A DNA stretch of 64,000 bases, from assembly GCA_963791425.1 (NCBI GenBank), contig CAWBSE010000002.1:1-64000 (forward strand), given 5' to 3'. The notes beneath the pieces are model-generated. The model was not told the origin of the DNA. It was given only the letters and a program-made list of their open reading frames with translations, and ran no database searches. Below are positions 1-7,751 of the stretch, in pieces (the stretch's first letter is position 1; each line of letters begins with the position of its first letter). The stretch is from DATBLE01 sp963791425. Lineage in GTDB: Bacteria; Actinomycetota; Thermoleophilia; Gaiellales; Gaiellaceae. The translations under genes and the position numbers were made by a program.

Positions 1-18
1 CCAGGAGGGGCGGCCAGG

Positions 19-60
<42 letters not shown>

Positions 61-148
61 GATTGGCTTCAGCTCGGGCTTCTACAGGTGGCCCCGGCTT
101 GCTCACGTAACGCAGGTTGCGTCAGGTCGGCTCAGATTCGCTCGGTCT

Positions 149-170
149 GGTAGCACGATTGGTAGCACGA
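149..170. repeat. 10-bp direct repeat beside the tRNA fragment
   Basis: The decamer GGTAGCACGA occurs twice with two bases between the copies, about 90 bp from the tRNA fragment. Short direct repeats next to a tRNA 3' end are common at integrase arm or core sites, but no integrase gene is present in the window, so this role is inferred. It might also be chance. Confidence 0.35.
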
Positions 171-232
171 GCGTTAGCCCAGCGGACAACCGTCATTGGC
201 GGGCCGACCGCCCTAGAGCCGGGTAGCTGCCC

Positions 233-403
233 TCACGGGCGACTGAGGAGCGTGTGGGTGTCGACTTGCCGGAAGCCGATCCGCCGGTACACGGATGCTG
301 CTGCGGGGGTCGACTGCAACCAGGCGAAGGTGGCGCCGGACTCGAGGCCGTCCGTGGCCGCCCGGATCGTGAGAGCCGATGCGTATCCGCTGCGGCGGCG
401 GCC
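233..403 (-). pseudogene. C-terminal remnant of a GNAT acetyltransferase
   Basis: The last roughly 56 residues of this minus-strand frame read like the end of a GNAT N-acetyltransferase: an RRRSGYASALT acetyl-CoA-loop-like stretch, then ATFAWLQSTP, then VYRRIGFR, the usual beta5/alpha4 ending of the family. Upstream in the frame nothing resembles the N-terminal half, and no plausible start with a ribosome binding site is seen. I read it as a truncated gene stranded near the island edge. Confidence 0.5.
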
Positions 404-544
404 ATCGCCGACTTCTTCGGCCCTCGACCACAGACCACAGCGGGTACGGCCAAAGCCGTCAGTCACGCCGGCAGTACTGGTTGCCCCTTGTAGCTGCAGG
501 AAAGGCTCGCTGCAACCGAGTTCGAGGCGGTGAACCCGCCGGGG

Positions 545-749
545 CAGGGGCCGCCGTATCACGTCCACGACGCGCTCGACCGAAGTCATCGTCGTCCTTG
601 ACGGCACCCTTCGCGTCAGGCTCGCTGACAAGGTCGAGGAAGCGACGGCCGGGGCGTTCGTGTTCATCCCGCGCGGGCTGCCGCACGGAGGCGGGGACTG
701 TCCAGGCCCCCGCTCTCCTTGGGAGTGGGTTGAGTCGCAGCAGTCTTAG
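545..749 (+). pseudogene. Frameshifted cupin-domain remnant
   Basis: The plus strand reads GPPYHVHDALD, then after a +1 shift EVIVVLDGTLRVRL and AGAFVFIPRGLPHG, ending at a TAG at 747-749. These are the two halves of a single-domain cupin (GPPxHxH, later PRGxPH). The start is absent and the frame is broken near base 580, so it is a fragment. It ends convergently against the glycosyltransferase gene on the other strand. Confidence 0.45.
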
Positions 750-1678
750 GTGCTCCGGTCGATTGTGGGGACGTGGCCGAGAGTGACGTACGGCGCGGGA
801 ATGCTTCCGCCGAGCGTATTGAGGAAGTCCTTCAGGCGCGCACCTGCGCGTCGGAGCCCGAAGAATTCGCAGTACCACTCGCGCGCATAGGTCGCGTGGT
901 CGAGCACTCCCGCGAGATCGTCGACGATGTCGTGTGCGTTCGAGAAGAACGCGCCGGTGGCATCGGTGACGTACTTCCAGCCGCCGATGATGTCGCGGTT
1001 CACTAGTACAGGCCGATCGAGAGCCAGCGCCTCGGCGATGATCCGTGGCGACGCGTCGAAGACGGAGGCGACGAGGAGACAGCGGCAGGCTGCGAGCGCA
1101 CCGAGGAATTCGGCCCAGCGGAGACGCGGTCTCACGGACACGTTCGCGGCCGCCGGTAGGTCTCGGACCGGCGACCTACCGATCAGAAGCCCGGTGAAGC
1201 CGGCGGCGGACAGAGCCCGGATGCATGCGCGCGCGAGCGCCCACTCCTTTGTCTTCTCGACTTCGCGCCCGGGAAGGCAGACGTACGCGTAGTCCCACGC
1301 CGCCGATCGATTCCCAAAAGTGCGAGGGCTGACGTAGTCCACGTCGGTCAGGTCGGAATGGCTGAGCTCGATCGTCGGTGCCGGTCCAAACGCGGTGCCA
1401 TCTCGGAAGCAATGGCACCAGCCCGCGCACTCCATGAGGTAGCGATCCGCCATCTCGGGCGTGGCGATCGGGAAGCGTTTGTAGCTCGTGAACCCGACTA
1501 TCGGTCGCCCGGCGGCACGAAGAGCTTCGTGAACGTGTTCGGCGTGGCGGGTGTCGAGTGGGCCGCCGAGCGCGACGAATCGCGTCGGGTCACCACGATG
1601 GTCGACGACCGGGAGATAAGGCTGTGTCAGGAGCAGGCCCGAGTGAACGGTGGCCGACGTTAGTCCTCGAACGGGCAA
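746..1678 (-). CDS. GT-B type glycosyltransferase, last gene of the island cassette
   Basis: This 310-residue protein has the look of a glycosyltransferase with the GT-B fold. Its C-terminal third contains DASPRIIAEALALDRPVLVN, the conserved block in which the sugar-nucleotide donor is held and which in GT4-like enzymes ends with an acidic residue plus EAL. The N-terminal acceptor half is not close to a family I can name. The only start in frame is TTG at 1678, overlapping the end of the DUF6065 gene by 19 bases, which implies co-translation. No membrane segment or signal peptide is visible, so it is probably cytosolic. Donor and acceptor cannot be told from sequence. Confidence 0.65.
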   Translation of the reverse strand: MPVRGLTSATVHSGLLLTQPYLPVVDHRGDPTRFVALGGPLDTRHAEHVHEALRAAGRPIVGFTSYKRFPIATPEMADRYLMECAGWCHCFRDGTAFGPAPTIELSHSDLTDVDYVSPRTFGNRSAAWDYAYVCLPGREVEKTKEWALARACIRALSAAGFTGLLIGRSPVRDLPAAANVSVRPRLRWAEFLGALAACRCLLVASVFDASPRIIAEALALDRPVLVNRDIIGGWKYVTDATGAFFSNAHDIVDDLAGVLDHATYAREWYCEFFGLRRAGARLKDFLNTLGGSIPAPYVTLGHVPTIDRST

Positions 1679-2457
1679 AGCCTGACCTTCGTCTCGTGCT
1701 CGGGTGCACGTGCGCCGTCCGGGGTCACTCCCTGGAAGTAGTGACGCTGCCAGCCACCCCGCTGTCCATCGGGTGCCGCGAGCTGACGGTTCAGCGCGCG
1801 AAGAAAGAGCGTCCGGCCCCTGTGCCAGGACTCGTGGCCGCTGCCGAGGCGAGACGTGGAGTCGAGTTGGCGCAGGATGGGTCGAAACCGTGCCAGCTCA
1901 CCGCGGCGCTGCGGGACGATCATGCAGATCGGCTCTTCGGCCTCGAAGACGATGGGCGTGTCCGGCCGCGTGATCTGCCAATTCATGGTGAAGGTCGCCG
2001 TCGCCCAGTCGGTCTCGACGATGCCCTCGAGCGGGCTGACGCCGTCTTTGGGCATGTTCGCCGGGCCGCGGACCAGAAGGTTGAACCCGGGGGGTGTACG
2101 GAAGAGGAAGGGCACGAAGAACGTGACGATGCCGCTGCCGAACACGCTGGTTGCGTGATACCCGGCCGAACGGCGGCTCTCGAACATGAGTCTGGTCGAG
2201 CCGGCCGAAGCACCACCACTCCACGTGGCCGTGACTGCCTGTTGGTTGAGAAGCAGCCAACCCGAGCTGTTGGCGATGGATAGCGGCAGGCATCGGTACG
2301 GACCGCGGTTCATGCTCTCCATCCAGTCACGCTGATGGTCGGCAGGTACGAGCTTGGCTCGAGACCGACCGAGCGAGAACGCGACGAACTCCAGAGGCGG
2401 CTCTCGCCGACTCGGACCGGAGGATTCCACCGAGGGGCTGTCTGTCTGCAAAGACAT
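1660..2457 (-). CDS. DUF6065 family protein
   Basis: About 265 residues from the ATG at 2457. I recognise the DUF6065 pattern: YRCLPLSIANSSGW near residue 45, VTFFVPFLFRTPPGFNL in the middle, GPANMPKDGVSPLEG, ETDW, FTMNWQITRP, then EEPICMIVP and a polar tail. The family has no assigned biochemical function that I know of. The start was chosen because it lies one base after the stop of the preceding gene (TGA at 2459-2461); the frame is open further upstream but only inside that gene. Sitting between two glycosyltransferase genes it may act in the same modification or secondary-metabolite pathway, which is inference. Confidence 0.75.
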   Translation of the reverse strand: MSLQTDSPSVESSGPSRREPPLEFVAFSLGRSRAKLVPADHQRDWMESMNRGPYRCLPLSIANSSGWLLLNQQAVTATWSGGASAGSTRLMFESRRSAGYHATSVFGSGIVTFFVPFLFRTPPGFNLLVRGPANMPKDGVSPLEGIVETDWATATFTMNWQITRPDTPIVFEAEEPICMIVPQRRGELARFRPILRQLDSTSRLGSGHESWHRGRTLFLRALNRQLAAPDGQRGGWQRHYFQGVTPDGARAPEHETKVRLCPFED

Positions 2458-2458
2458 G

Positions 2459-3310
2459 TCAGGCGGCCGCGCGGTCTCGGTTGCGTCTGGACTGGATATG
2501 CCGCAGACGGTCGCGGCGGCGCTCGAGATCGAAGTCGGCCAGGTCCGCCCAGGCTCGTTGCTCGTGCAAGTACCGTCGGTACAGGCCGCTCCAAACGTGC
2601 ATGACGATTCCCTGATCCGGATTCGTCCGGGCAAGCTCTGCGTAGAATGGTGCGTCCTCGCGGGAGAGACAACCGAGAGTCGGGCTCCCCGGTCGGCCGA
2701 GAGCGAGGGACAGGGCGACCTCCTCGCGGATGTGACGATTGGTGGATGGATAGGGTCGCGCTCCCGACGCCCAGTCGGCGTAATGCACCTGCAGGTCGCT
2801 GAGCAGCTGCGGGATTCTCCGACACGCGGAGTGAGTCAGAACCATGACTCCCGTGTTCACGACCGGGACGGTCGCGTCGTAGGGGCCACGTTGCCGGTCG
2901 AGTGCCTCCCAGTCGATCTGCGCCGGAAAGGCCTGGCCGACGGCTCGGTCCTCGGGCCGGTGCGTGCCGGCCTCCTGCCGAGCGCAGAGGTCCTCGACCT
3001 GGTACTTCGCGAGCAGGAGCTCGAGCGGTCGAAGACCGATCGTGTCCGCGTCCAGGAAGATCACCCGCTCGGCGTCCAGGTGCCCGAGGCAGCGCCACTT
3101 TTCGAGATAGATGCTCTCGTGCTGAGGCGATTCGATTTCGATCAGCTTGACGTTCCGGATATCTCCCACGTCGACAGCCGATCCGCGAGGCGCGAAGACG
3201 AGCACGTCGAGCTTCGTGCCTGTTCGTCTCAGGGAGACGACACAGCGACGTGCAAGCCACGCGTAGCTCGGTGCGGTGTCGATCGACAGCGCGACCAGCG
3301 CGTCAGTCAC
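2459..3310 (-). CDS. GT-A type glycosyltransferase (nucleotide-sugar transferase, GT8-like)
   Basis: A 283-residue protein with a GT-A nucleotide-diphospho-sugar transferase layout. The N-terminus (VALSIDTAPSYAWLA) is a Rossmann strand, and AERVIFLDADTIGLRPL near residue 90 supplies the DXD metal-binding motif in the GT8 style. VVNTGVMVLTHS around residue 150 is the second conserved region. It starts at GTG 3310, with a GTGA overlap onto the upstream small gene, and its stop is one base from the DUF6065 start. No transmembrane segment is visible. It probably moves a sugar from a nucleotide donor to an unknown cytosolic acceptor. Confidence 0.7.
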   Translation of the reverse strand: MTDALVALSIDTAPSYAWLARRCVVSLRRTGTKLDVLVFAPRGSAVDVGDIRNVKLIEIESPQHESIYLEKWRCLGHLDAERVIFLDADTIGLRPLELLLAKYQVEDLCARQEAGTHRPEDRAVGQAFPAQIDWEALDRQRGPYDATVPVVNTGVMVLTHSACRRIPQLLSDLQVHYADWASGARPYPSTNRHIREEVALSLALGRPGSPTLGCLSREDAPFYAELARTNPDQGIVMHVWSGLYRRYLHEQRAWADLADFDLERRRDRLRHIQSRRNRDRAAA

Positions 3311-3720
3311 GTGGAAGAACCCTTTCCCAAGAAGCCCTCACGTAGCCTTCGTGCATGCTCGAGGGCGCTCTCGAGCCGTCGTTCGAGGTCGGAGACGTCG
3401 TCCAGGCTGCTCGGCTGGACGGATGCCGGGTCGACGGGACCGTGAAGGACGCTGAGGGCCAGATCGACGTAGCCGCGAAACTCCTCCTCGAGCTCGGGAT
3501 GCTCCCGCCAGGCCGTCGAGCGGCTGCGGGCGAGCTCCAGGAGCATTCGGATCTCGTCTGCATACGGGGGGTCGACCCAGTCGTCCGGGATCTCGGCCTT
3601 AGACCCCGGAGGGGGAGGCCCGCCGGGCGGTGAGATGTCCTGTGCGTCGAACGCACCGGTGCCAAAGACGAAGCCCTCGGGAAGGTCGACGACGAGCAGA
3701 TTCTCGGCTTGGTAGATCAT
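3307..3720 (-). CDS. Hypothetical protein, cassette gene 2
   Basis: A 137-residue acidic protein that I do not recognise. It opens with MIYQAENLLVVDLPEGFVFG, followed by a proline-rich linker (PPGGPPPPG) and a helical, charged C-terminal half (residues 55-137) rich in Glu, Arg and Leu, where a short coiled coil is possible. It overlaps the downstream glycosyltransferase by GTGA and follows the 77-residue gene by 18 bases, so it is almost certainly part of the same transcript. It could be a scaffold, a substrate or a regulator of the glycosyltransferases; nothing in the sequence decides. Confidence 0.5.
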   Translation of the reverse strand: MIYQAENLLVVDLPEGFVFGTGAFDAQDISPPGGPPPPGSKAEIPDDWVDPPYADEIRMLLELARSRSTAWREHPELEEEFRGYVDLALSVLHGPVDPASVQPSSLDDVSDLERRLESALEHARRLREGFLGKGSST

Positions 3721-3738
3721 CGCAACTCCTTTCCTCCA

Positions 3739-3972
3739 CTAGTGCGGCTCGACCTGGCCGGAAACGGCGATCGAGTCGACGCGGTCCCCTGCCAGCAGTC
3801 GCACGTACACGACCGATCGTGTTACCCACGCCTCGTGCGCGATCCGTTCGACACGACGCTCCTTACTCCGGACGGCGAGATGGCCGTCGCGGGCGGTCTC
3901 GACGACGAAGCCTTTGAAGTCGCCGAAGTGGTCGCCGGACGGCGCGTTGAACGTGGTCCAGGTGCCGCTCAT
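3739..3972 (-). CDS. Small hypothetical protein, first gene of the cassette
   Basis: A 77-residue protein (MSGTWTTFNAPSGDHFGDFK at the start) with no cysteines and no membrane segment. I do not recognise it. It is predicted to be mostly beta: alternating hydrophobic residues (GFVVET, SVVYVRLL, DSIAVSG). A GGGGAGGA-like purine stretch lies just before the ATG, a good ribosome binding site. It is the most upstream gene of the five-gene cassette, so the promoter should lie in 3975-4050. It may be the peptide or small-protein partner on which the cassette acts, but this is speculation. Confidence 0.45.
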   Translation of the reverse strand: MSGTWTTFNAPSGDHFGDFKGFVVETARDGHLAVRSKERRVERIAHEAWVTRSVVYVRLLAGDRVDSIAVSGQVEPH

Positions 3973-4052
3973 CGAATCCTCCCCTTCGGTGTGCGTGCGC
4001 CGACGTCGAGACGGCTGTTGCCCGAGGCTAGGCGGCCCGCGTCACCGCGGCG

Positions 4053-4256
4053 TCACGAGCGCCTCACCGGGCGAGGGCGTACCGACCGCGACACGTCGGC
4101 GAGTTGCTCGCAAGCGACGAGCGTGATGCAGCACGCCTCGCCGATCGCGAGTGGATCTTCCGCCTCACCGCTGGTGGCGGCGGCCATGGCCTCGTCGACG
4201 AGAAGCATCACAAGCGACACGCGACGGCTCTTGTGATCAGCGGGGGGCTGCGGCAA
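4053..4256 (-). CDS. Possible small hypothetical protein (low support)
   Basis: A 67-codon frame with a TTG start, containing SLVMLLVDEAMAAATSGEAE and two adjacent cysteines. No family is recognised and no strong ribosome binding site is seen. Its start faces a small plus-strand membrane ORF at 4256. The codon pattern is GC-rich in third position, which is also expected by chance here, so it may not be a gene. Confidence 0.22.
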   Translation of the reverse strand: MPQPPADHKSRRVSLVMLLVDEAMAAATSGEAEDPLAIGEACCITLVACEQLADVSRSVRPRPVRRS

Positions 4257-4396
4257 TGCACGGTTTCAAGCACTACGAGGTTCGGCTGCGCCGAAGTGAT
4301 CGACTTCGTTACGTGGTCGTGCGGCGCCTGCTCATGGGCATCGTGATCGTGGCGCTCGCGATCGTGCTATTGGCCGATTACCGGGCCGTTGCGTGA
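4256..4396 (+). CDS. Possible 46-residue single-span membrane protein
   Basis: From the ATG at 4256 the frame reads MHGFKHYEVRLRRSDRLRY, then a clear hydrophobic span (LLMGIVIVALAIVLLA) and stop at 4394-4396. The basic residues before the span suggest an N-in orientation. A run of six G lies about 8 bases upstream of the start and could act as ribosome binding site. It is too short for a family assignment and might be a cut-off gene piece in the island. Confidence 0.35.
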   Translation: MHGFKHYEVRLRRSDRLRYVVVRRLLMGIVIVALAIVLLADYRAVA

Positions 4397-4698
4397 GGCG
4401 GCGGCCATGCCGACGACGACGGAGTAGAACCCAAGGCTGTGCATCGGGCCAAGACTGGTGCGGCTGCACTTTCGTACCGTGGCTCTACCGCCGATAGATG
4501 TCCTGTGACCTGAGTCGCCACCGCGGCTCCTCTTAAGAAATGCTCCTACGCTCTGACGTCTCAGCTTGCGAGAGCCAGAGCTCTCCCAAGTTGGTCGGCA
4601 GCACTACCGGTCGCCGGACTCGCCTAGTCGACAACCAGGAGGTCGCCGTCCGACGGAGGCACCGGGTGGCCACAGCCGGAATGGGATTCGTAATCCCC
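4397..4698. other. Non-coding stretch at the island edge
   Basis: No credible gene is visible. The minus strand near 4575-4595 carries a degenerate copy (CTTGGGAGAGCTC) of the D-arm sequence found in the tRNA-like fragment that follows, which suggests repeated recombination at this edge. No promoter or terminator can be argued for. Confidence 0.3.
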
Positions 4699-4699
4699 A

Positions 4700-4746
4700 G
4701 ATCTCTAGCTAGAGAGCTGGTGCTCTCCCAACTGAGCTAACCGCCC
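4700..4746 (-). tRNA. 5' half of a tRNA-like sequence (tRNA-Val-like), broken
   Basis: Reading from 4746 on the minus strand: acceptor-like GGGCGGT, TA, a D-arm GCTCAGTTGGGAGAGC, then ACCAGC. This is a normal tRNA 5' half. After it the sequence becomes CTCTCTAGCTAGAG, which cannot fold into a normal anticodon arm, and no T-arm with TTCGA or acceptor complement (ACCGCCC) follows. It therefore looks like a disrupted tRNA or an attachment-site relic. Together with the 3' fragment at 22-60 it brackets the accessory island; the two pieces do not pair as one tRNA. Confidence 0.4.
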
Positions 4747-4809
4747 CAGGTCGTCGGGGATTGTAGCGACCAGCGGATCTGACCGTTCGAGCGGTAGCCT
4801 CGGGGGCCG

Positions 4810-5232
4810 ATGCCGCCCGGGTACCGCCTGGTGATGTCGCCGCCGCCTGTCGAGGAGTACCTCCGGCTGCGAACGGAGTCAGGGCTGACGCCGAAGAGCC
4901 GGGCGCAGGCCGACGCGGCGCTGCCCGGCAGCTGGGCGGCGTGTCATGTCGTCGAAGAGACGACCGGTGCGAGCGTCGCCATGGGACGGATCGTCGGGGA
5001 CGGCGGGTGGTGCTTCCACGTGGTCGACATGGCGGTCCTGCCCGCGCACCGGCGGCGGGGAATCGGCGACGCGGTGCTGACCGCGCTGCTCGACGACGTG
5101 CGGGAACGCGCGCCGGAGGGCGCCTACGTCAATCTGCTCGCCGACGCACCCGGCCGCCGCCTCTACGAGCGACACGGGTTCCGGGAGACCGCCCCCGGGT
5201 CGATCGGGATGGCGCTGATCCTCGAACGGTAG
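4810..5232 (+). CDS. GNAT family N-acetyltransferase
   Basis: A complete 140-residue single-domain GNAT enzyme. Residues 74-91 read VLPAHRRRGIGDAVL, the acetyl-CoA pyrophosphate-binding loop (R/QxxGxG/A), and LYERHGFRET near residue 118 is the usual beta5 to alpha4 ending. It would transfer an acetyl group from acetyl-CoA to an unknown amine. It is the first intact gene beyond the island edge. Its last 100 bases overlap the 3' end of the convergent regulator gene, an unusual amount for two real genes, so one of the two stops may be misplaced by an indel. Confidence 0.8.
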   Translation: MPPGYRLVMSPPPVEEYLRLRTESGLTPKSRAQADAALPGSWAACHVVEETTGASVAMGRIVGDGGWCFHVVDMAVLPAHRRRGIGDAVLTALLDDVRERAPEGAYVNLLADAPGRRLYERHGFRETAPGSIGMALILER

Positions 5233-7345
5233 CGGTGACCATCAGCACCGTCGTGCCCAGCGGCGTGGTGTGGACGTGTACTTCGTCGCTGAGCTCCCGC
5301 ATGAGCTCCAGGCCGTGGCCGCTCGAGTCGGCATGGGCCTGGACGCGCCACTCGCCGGCGTCCCGGATGCGCGCGACGAGGGTGCCGTCGCCGTGGAGCC
5401 GGACATCGAGCGTCGCCTCGCCGGGCTCGTCGCCGTACGCGTGCCGCACCGCGTTCGCGCAGCCCTCGCCGCACGCCTGGACGACGTCGTCGACCCGCCG
5501 CTGCTCGACGCCCTGCTCGGCCAGCCAGGCGCGCAACTCGCTGCGGACGGTGTACAGCGACCGCGGAACCGCGGGGAACAGCCGGGTGAACACGCGTGTG
5601 TCGAGCGGCTCGCGCCGTAGGCAGAGAAAGACGATGTCGTCGAGGCTGCCCTCGGAGAACTCGTCGATGATCTCGTCGCAGAGGCGCTCCGGCTCGAGCC
5701 GGGCCTTCGCGGCTGTCGCGACCTTCAGCCGCTCGAGGCCGACGTCGATCGAGACGTCCCGGCGTTCGATCAGCCCGTCGGTGAAGAGCACCAGGGTCGC
5801 GCCCTCCGGAAGCATCGCCCGGCCCTCCGGCCGTGGGCTCCCGTCGATCGCCGAGATGCACAGCGGCAGGCCGCTGCCGCCGTCGAGAAACGTCGCCTCG
5901 CCGTTCGCATCGATCACGATCGGCGGCGGATGGCCGGCGAGCGAGTACCAGAGCTCACCGGTCTCCGGCTCGAGCAGCACGGCCGCCACCGTGCCGAACC
6001 GGGCCTCCTCGATCTTCTCCGCGAACTGGTCCAGACGATCCAGGAGAACGGGAACGCTGTCGACCACGAGCCCCAGCGCTCCCATCGCGCTCCGCAGCTT
6101 GCCCATCGCAGTCGCCGCCTGAACGCCGTGGCCGACGACGTCACCGACCGCGACGAGGATACGGCCGTCCTCGCGCTCGATCACGTCGAACCAGTCGCCG
6201 CCGACCTCGAGCTCGGCGCTGCCGGGCAGGTAGCGCATCGCCGCGGCCACCGCCGTGCTCGTCACCTGCGGGCGGCCGAGCAGGCTCTGCTGCAGCGCGC
6301 GTGAGCGGTCGCGCTCCGCCTCGAACAGACGAGCGTTCTCGACCGCCATCGCCGCCTTGCGGGCGACATCCTTCGTGATCTCCAGCTCCTCCTCGCCGTA
6401 GGGCGCACTGCCCGGGCCGACGCCGACCACGAGCACGCCCACCGCGCGGCGGCCGAGGGCCAGCGGTGCCGCGATCAGGCACTCCGGCTGCAGCTGCTCG
6501 CACAGCGTGTCGCCCTCGTTGCCGAGACCCAACTCGGCCCAGGTGTCTGGTGTCACCGAGTCGAACAGCCGGGCCCGCGGCGCATCGAACACCCACGAGC
6601 CGAACGCCGGCGGGTTGCTGCGCGTGCCGACCAGCCTCCGGAGCGAATCGTCCGGAGCGCCGCGAACGGCCATGGCGGCCAGCTCGACGACACCGTCCGG
6701 CTCGATCAGCTGCACGAGCGCGAAGTCGCCGAGCTCGGAGATGCACGCCTGCGCAAGCCGCCCCACGCGCCCCCTGACGTCGAGGCGCTTCTCGAGCGCG
6801 TCGGACGCGCTGGCGAGGAGCCGCGACCGGCGGTGACGCTGCTCGGCCGCCTCGCGATCCCGCAGCAGCCTCGCCTGCCGGGCGATCTCACGGGTCTTCT
6901 CGAACAACTCGACGAACACCGCGACCTTCGACCGGAGGATCACCGGGTCGAACGGCTTGACGATGTAGTCGACGGCACCTGCCTCGTACCCCCGGAAGAC
7001 GTGCTCCGGATTGGTGGACATGCCGGTCAGAAAGATGATCGGGATCGACCGGTTCTGCTCCCGCCCGCGAATGGATGCGGACGTCTCGAAGCCGTCCATC
7101 CCCGGCATCTGCACGTCGAGCAGGACGACCGCGAACTCCTCGGACTCGAGCAGGCGCACCGCCGCCGAACCGGAGTCGGCCGTGACGACCCGGGCGCCCA
7201 GGGGGGCCAGCACGGCCTCGAGCAGACGGAGGCTCTCCGCGTTGTCGTCGACGACGAGAACGCCGACCGGGTCGGGGGGGATCGGCTTGGACACCACGCG
7301 TGCGAGCAATGGTGCCCGTTCCCGCACTTGCGGGCCTGTAAACAT
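5129..7345 (-). CDS. One-chain stress regulator: receiver, GAF, PP2C (RsbU-like) phosphatase, RsbW-like ATPase
   Basis: About 738 residues from the ATG at 7345. Order of domains: a CheY-like receiver (VLVVDDN near residue 30, LLDVQMPGMDG with the phospho-acceptor Asp, KPF near 133); a short coiled coil; a GAF sensor (about 190-345); a SpoIIE/PP2C phosphatase (VGGDWFDV, GDVVGHGVQAA, LFTDGLIERR; about 375-570); and a HATPase_c_2 domain of the anti-sigma kinase type (ACGEGCANAVRHAYG, GHGLELM; about 600-700). Families with these domains control sigma factors by dephosphorylating or phosphorylating an anti-anti-sigma partner, none of which is encoded nearby. It is divergent from the small exported protein at 7392, with only 46 bases between them for both promoters. 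Confidence 0.85.
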   Translation of the reverse strand: MFTGPQVRERAPLLARVVSKPIPPDPVGVLVVDDNAESLRLLEAVLAPLGARVVTADSGSAAVRLLESEEFAVVLLDVQMPGMDGFETSASIRGREQNRSIPIIFLTGMSTNPEHVFRGYEAGAVDYIVKPFDPVILRSKVAVFVELFEKTREIARQARLLRDREAAEQRHRRSRLLASASDALEKRLDVRGRVGRLAQACISELGDFALVQLIEPDGVVELAAMAVRGAPDDSLRRLVGTRSNPPAFGSWVFDAPRARLFDSVTPDTWAELGLGNEGDTLCEQLQPECLIAAPLALGRRAVGVLVVGVGPGSAPYGEEELEITKDVARKAAMAVENARLFEAERDRSRALQQSLLGRPQVTSTAVAAAMRYLPGSAELEVGGDWFDVIEREDGRILVAVGDVVGHGVQAATAMGKLRSAMGALGLVVDSVPVLLDRLDQFAEKIEEARFGTVAAVLLEPETGELWYSLAGHPPPIVIDANGEATFLDGGSGLPLCISAIDGSPRPEGRAMLPEGATLVLFTDGLIERRDVSIDVGLERLKVATAAKARLEPERLCDEIIDEFSEGSLDDIVFLCLRREPLDTRVFTRLFPAVPRSLYTVRSELRAWLAEQGVEQRRVDDVVQACGEGCANAVRHAYGDEPGEATLDVRLHGDGTLVARIRDAGEWRVQAHADSSGHGLELMRELSDEVHVHTTPLGTTVLMVTATVRGSAPSRSTRGRSPGTRVARRGGGRVRRRAD

Positions 7346-7391
7346 TTGCAACACGGTGTTTCCCGCCCTCGAGGCGGGGAAGGTGAAGGGC

Positions 7392-7751
7392 ATGCGCGTC
7401 GCCCGCCTTTCGCTCATCTCGCTCATCGCCGCGCTCTGTGTGGCGGCGGTGGCGCTCGGCCTCGCGGTCGCGTTCCGCGGCGGCGGCGGCCCGTCCGCGG
7501 CCGCGCCGACGACGCCGAGTTGCGGGACGCGGCTCCTGCACGACTGGGCCGACGGGCGGATCGACCGGACGTACCCCGTGGCCTGCTACCGCGCCGCGCT
7601 CGGTTCGATGCCGACCGACCTCGAGGTCTACTCGAGCGCGCCCGACGACATCGCCCAGGCGCTCTCACAGCGGATCGTGCAGAGCCGTACTCAGAAGATC
7701 TCCGGGCACCAGGGCGCGCCTTCCGTGCGGAAACCCGCGTCGGCCCGGTAG
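7392..7751 (+). CDS. Small exported or membrane-anchored hypothetical protein
   Basis: A 119-residue protein from the ATG at 7392, preceded by AAGGTGAAGGG as ribosome binding site. Residues 1-30 (MRVARLSLISLIAALC then a long hydrophobic run) form a signal peptide or membrane anchor. The rest holds two cysteines (about positions 45 and 63) that could pair, and ends with a basic tail. TDLEVYSSAPDDIAQAL is a stretch I have no family for. It diverges from the stress regulator, and its 3' end overlaps the convergent Eis-like gene by 61 bases. Confidence 0.55.
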   Translation: MRVARLSLISLIAALCVAAVALGLAVAFRGGGGPSAAAPTTPSCGTRLLHDWADGRIDRTYPVACYRAALGSMPTDLEVYSSAPDDIAQALSQRIVQSRTQKISGHQGAPSVRKPASAR

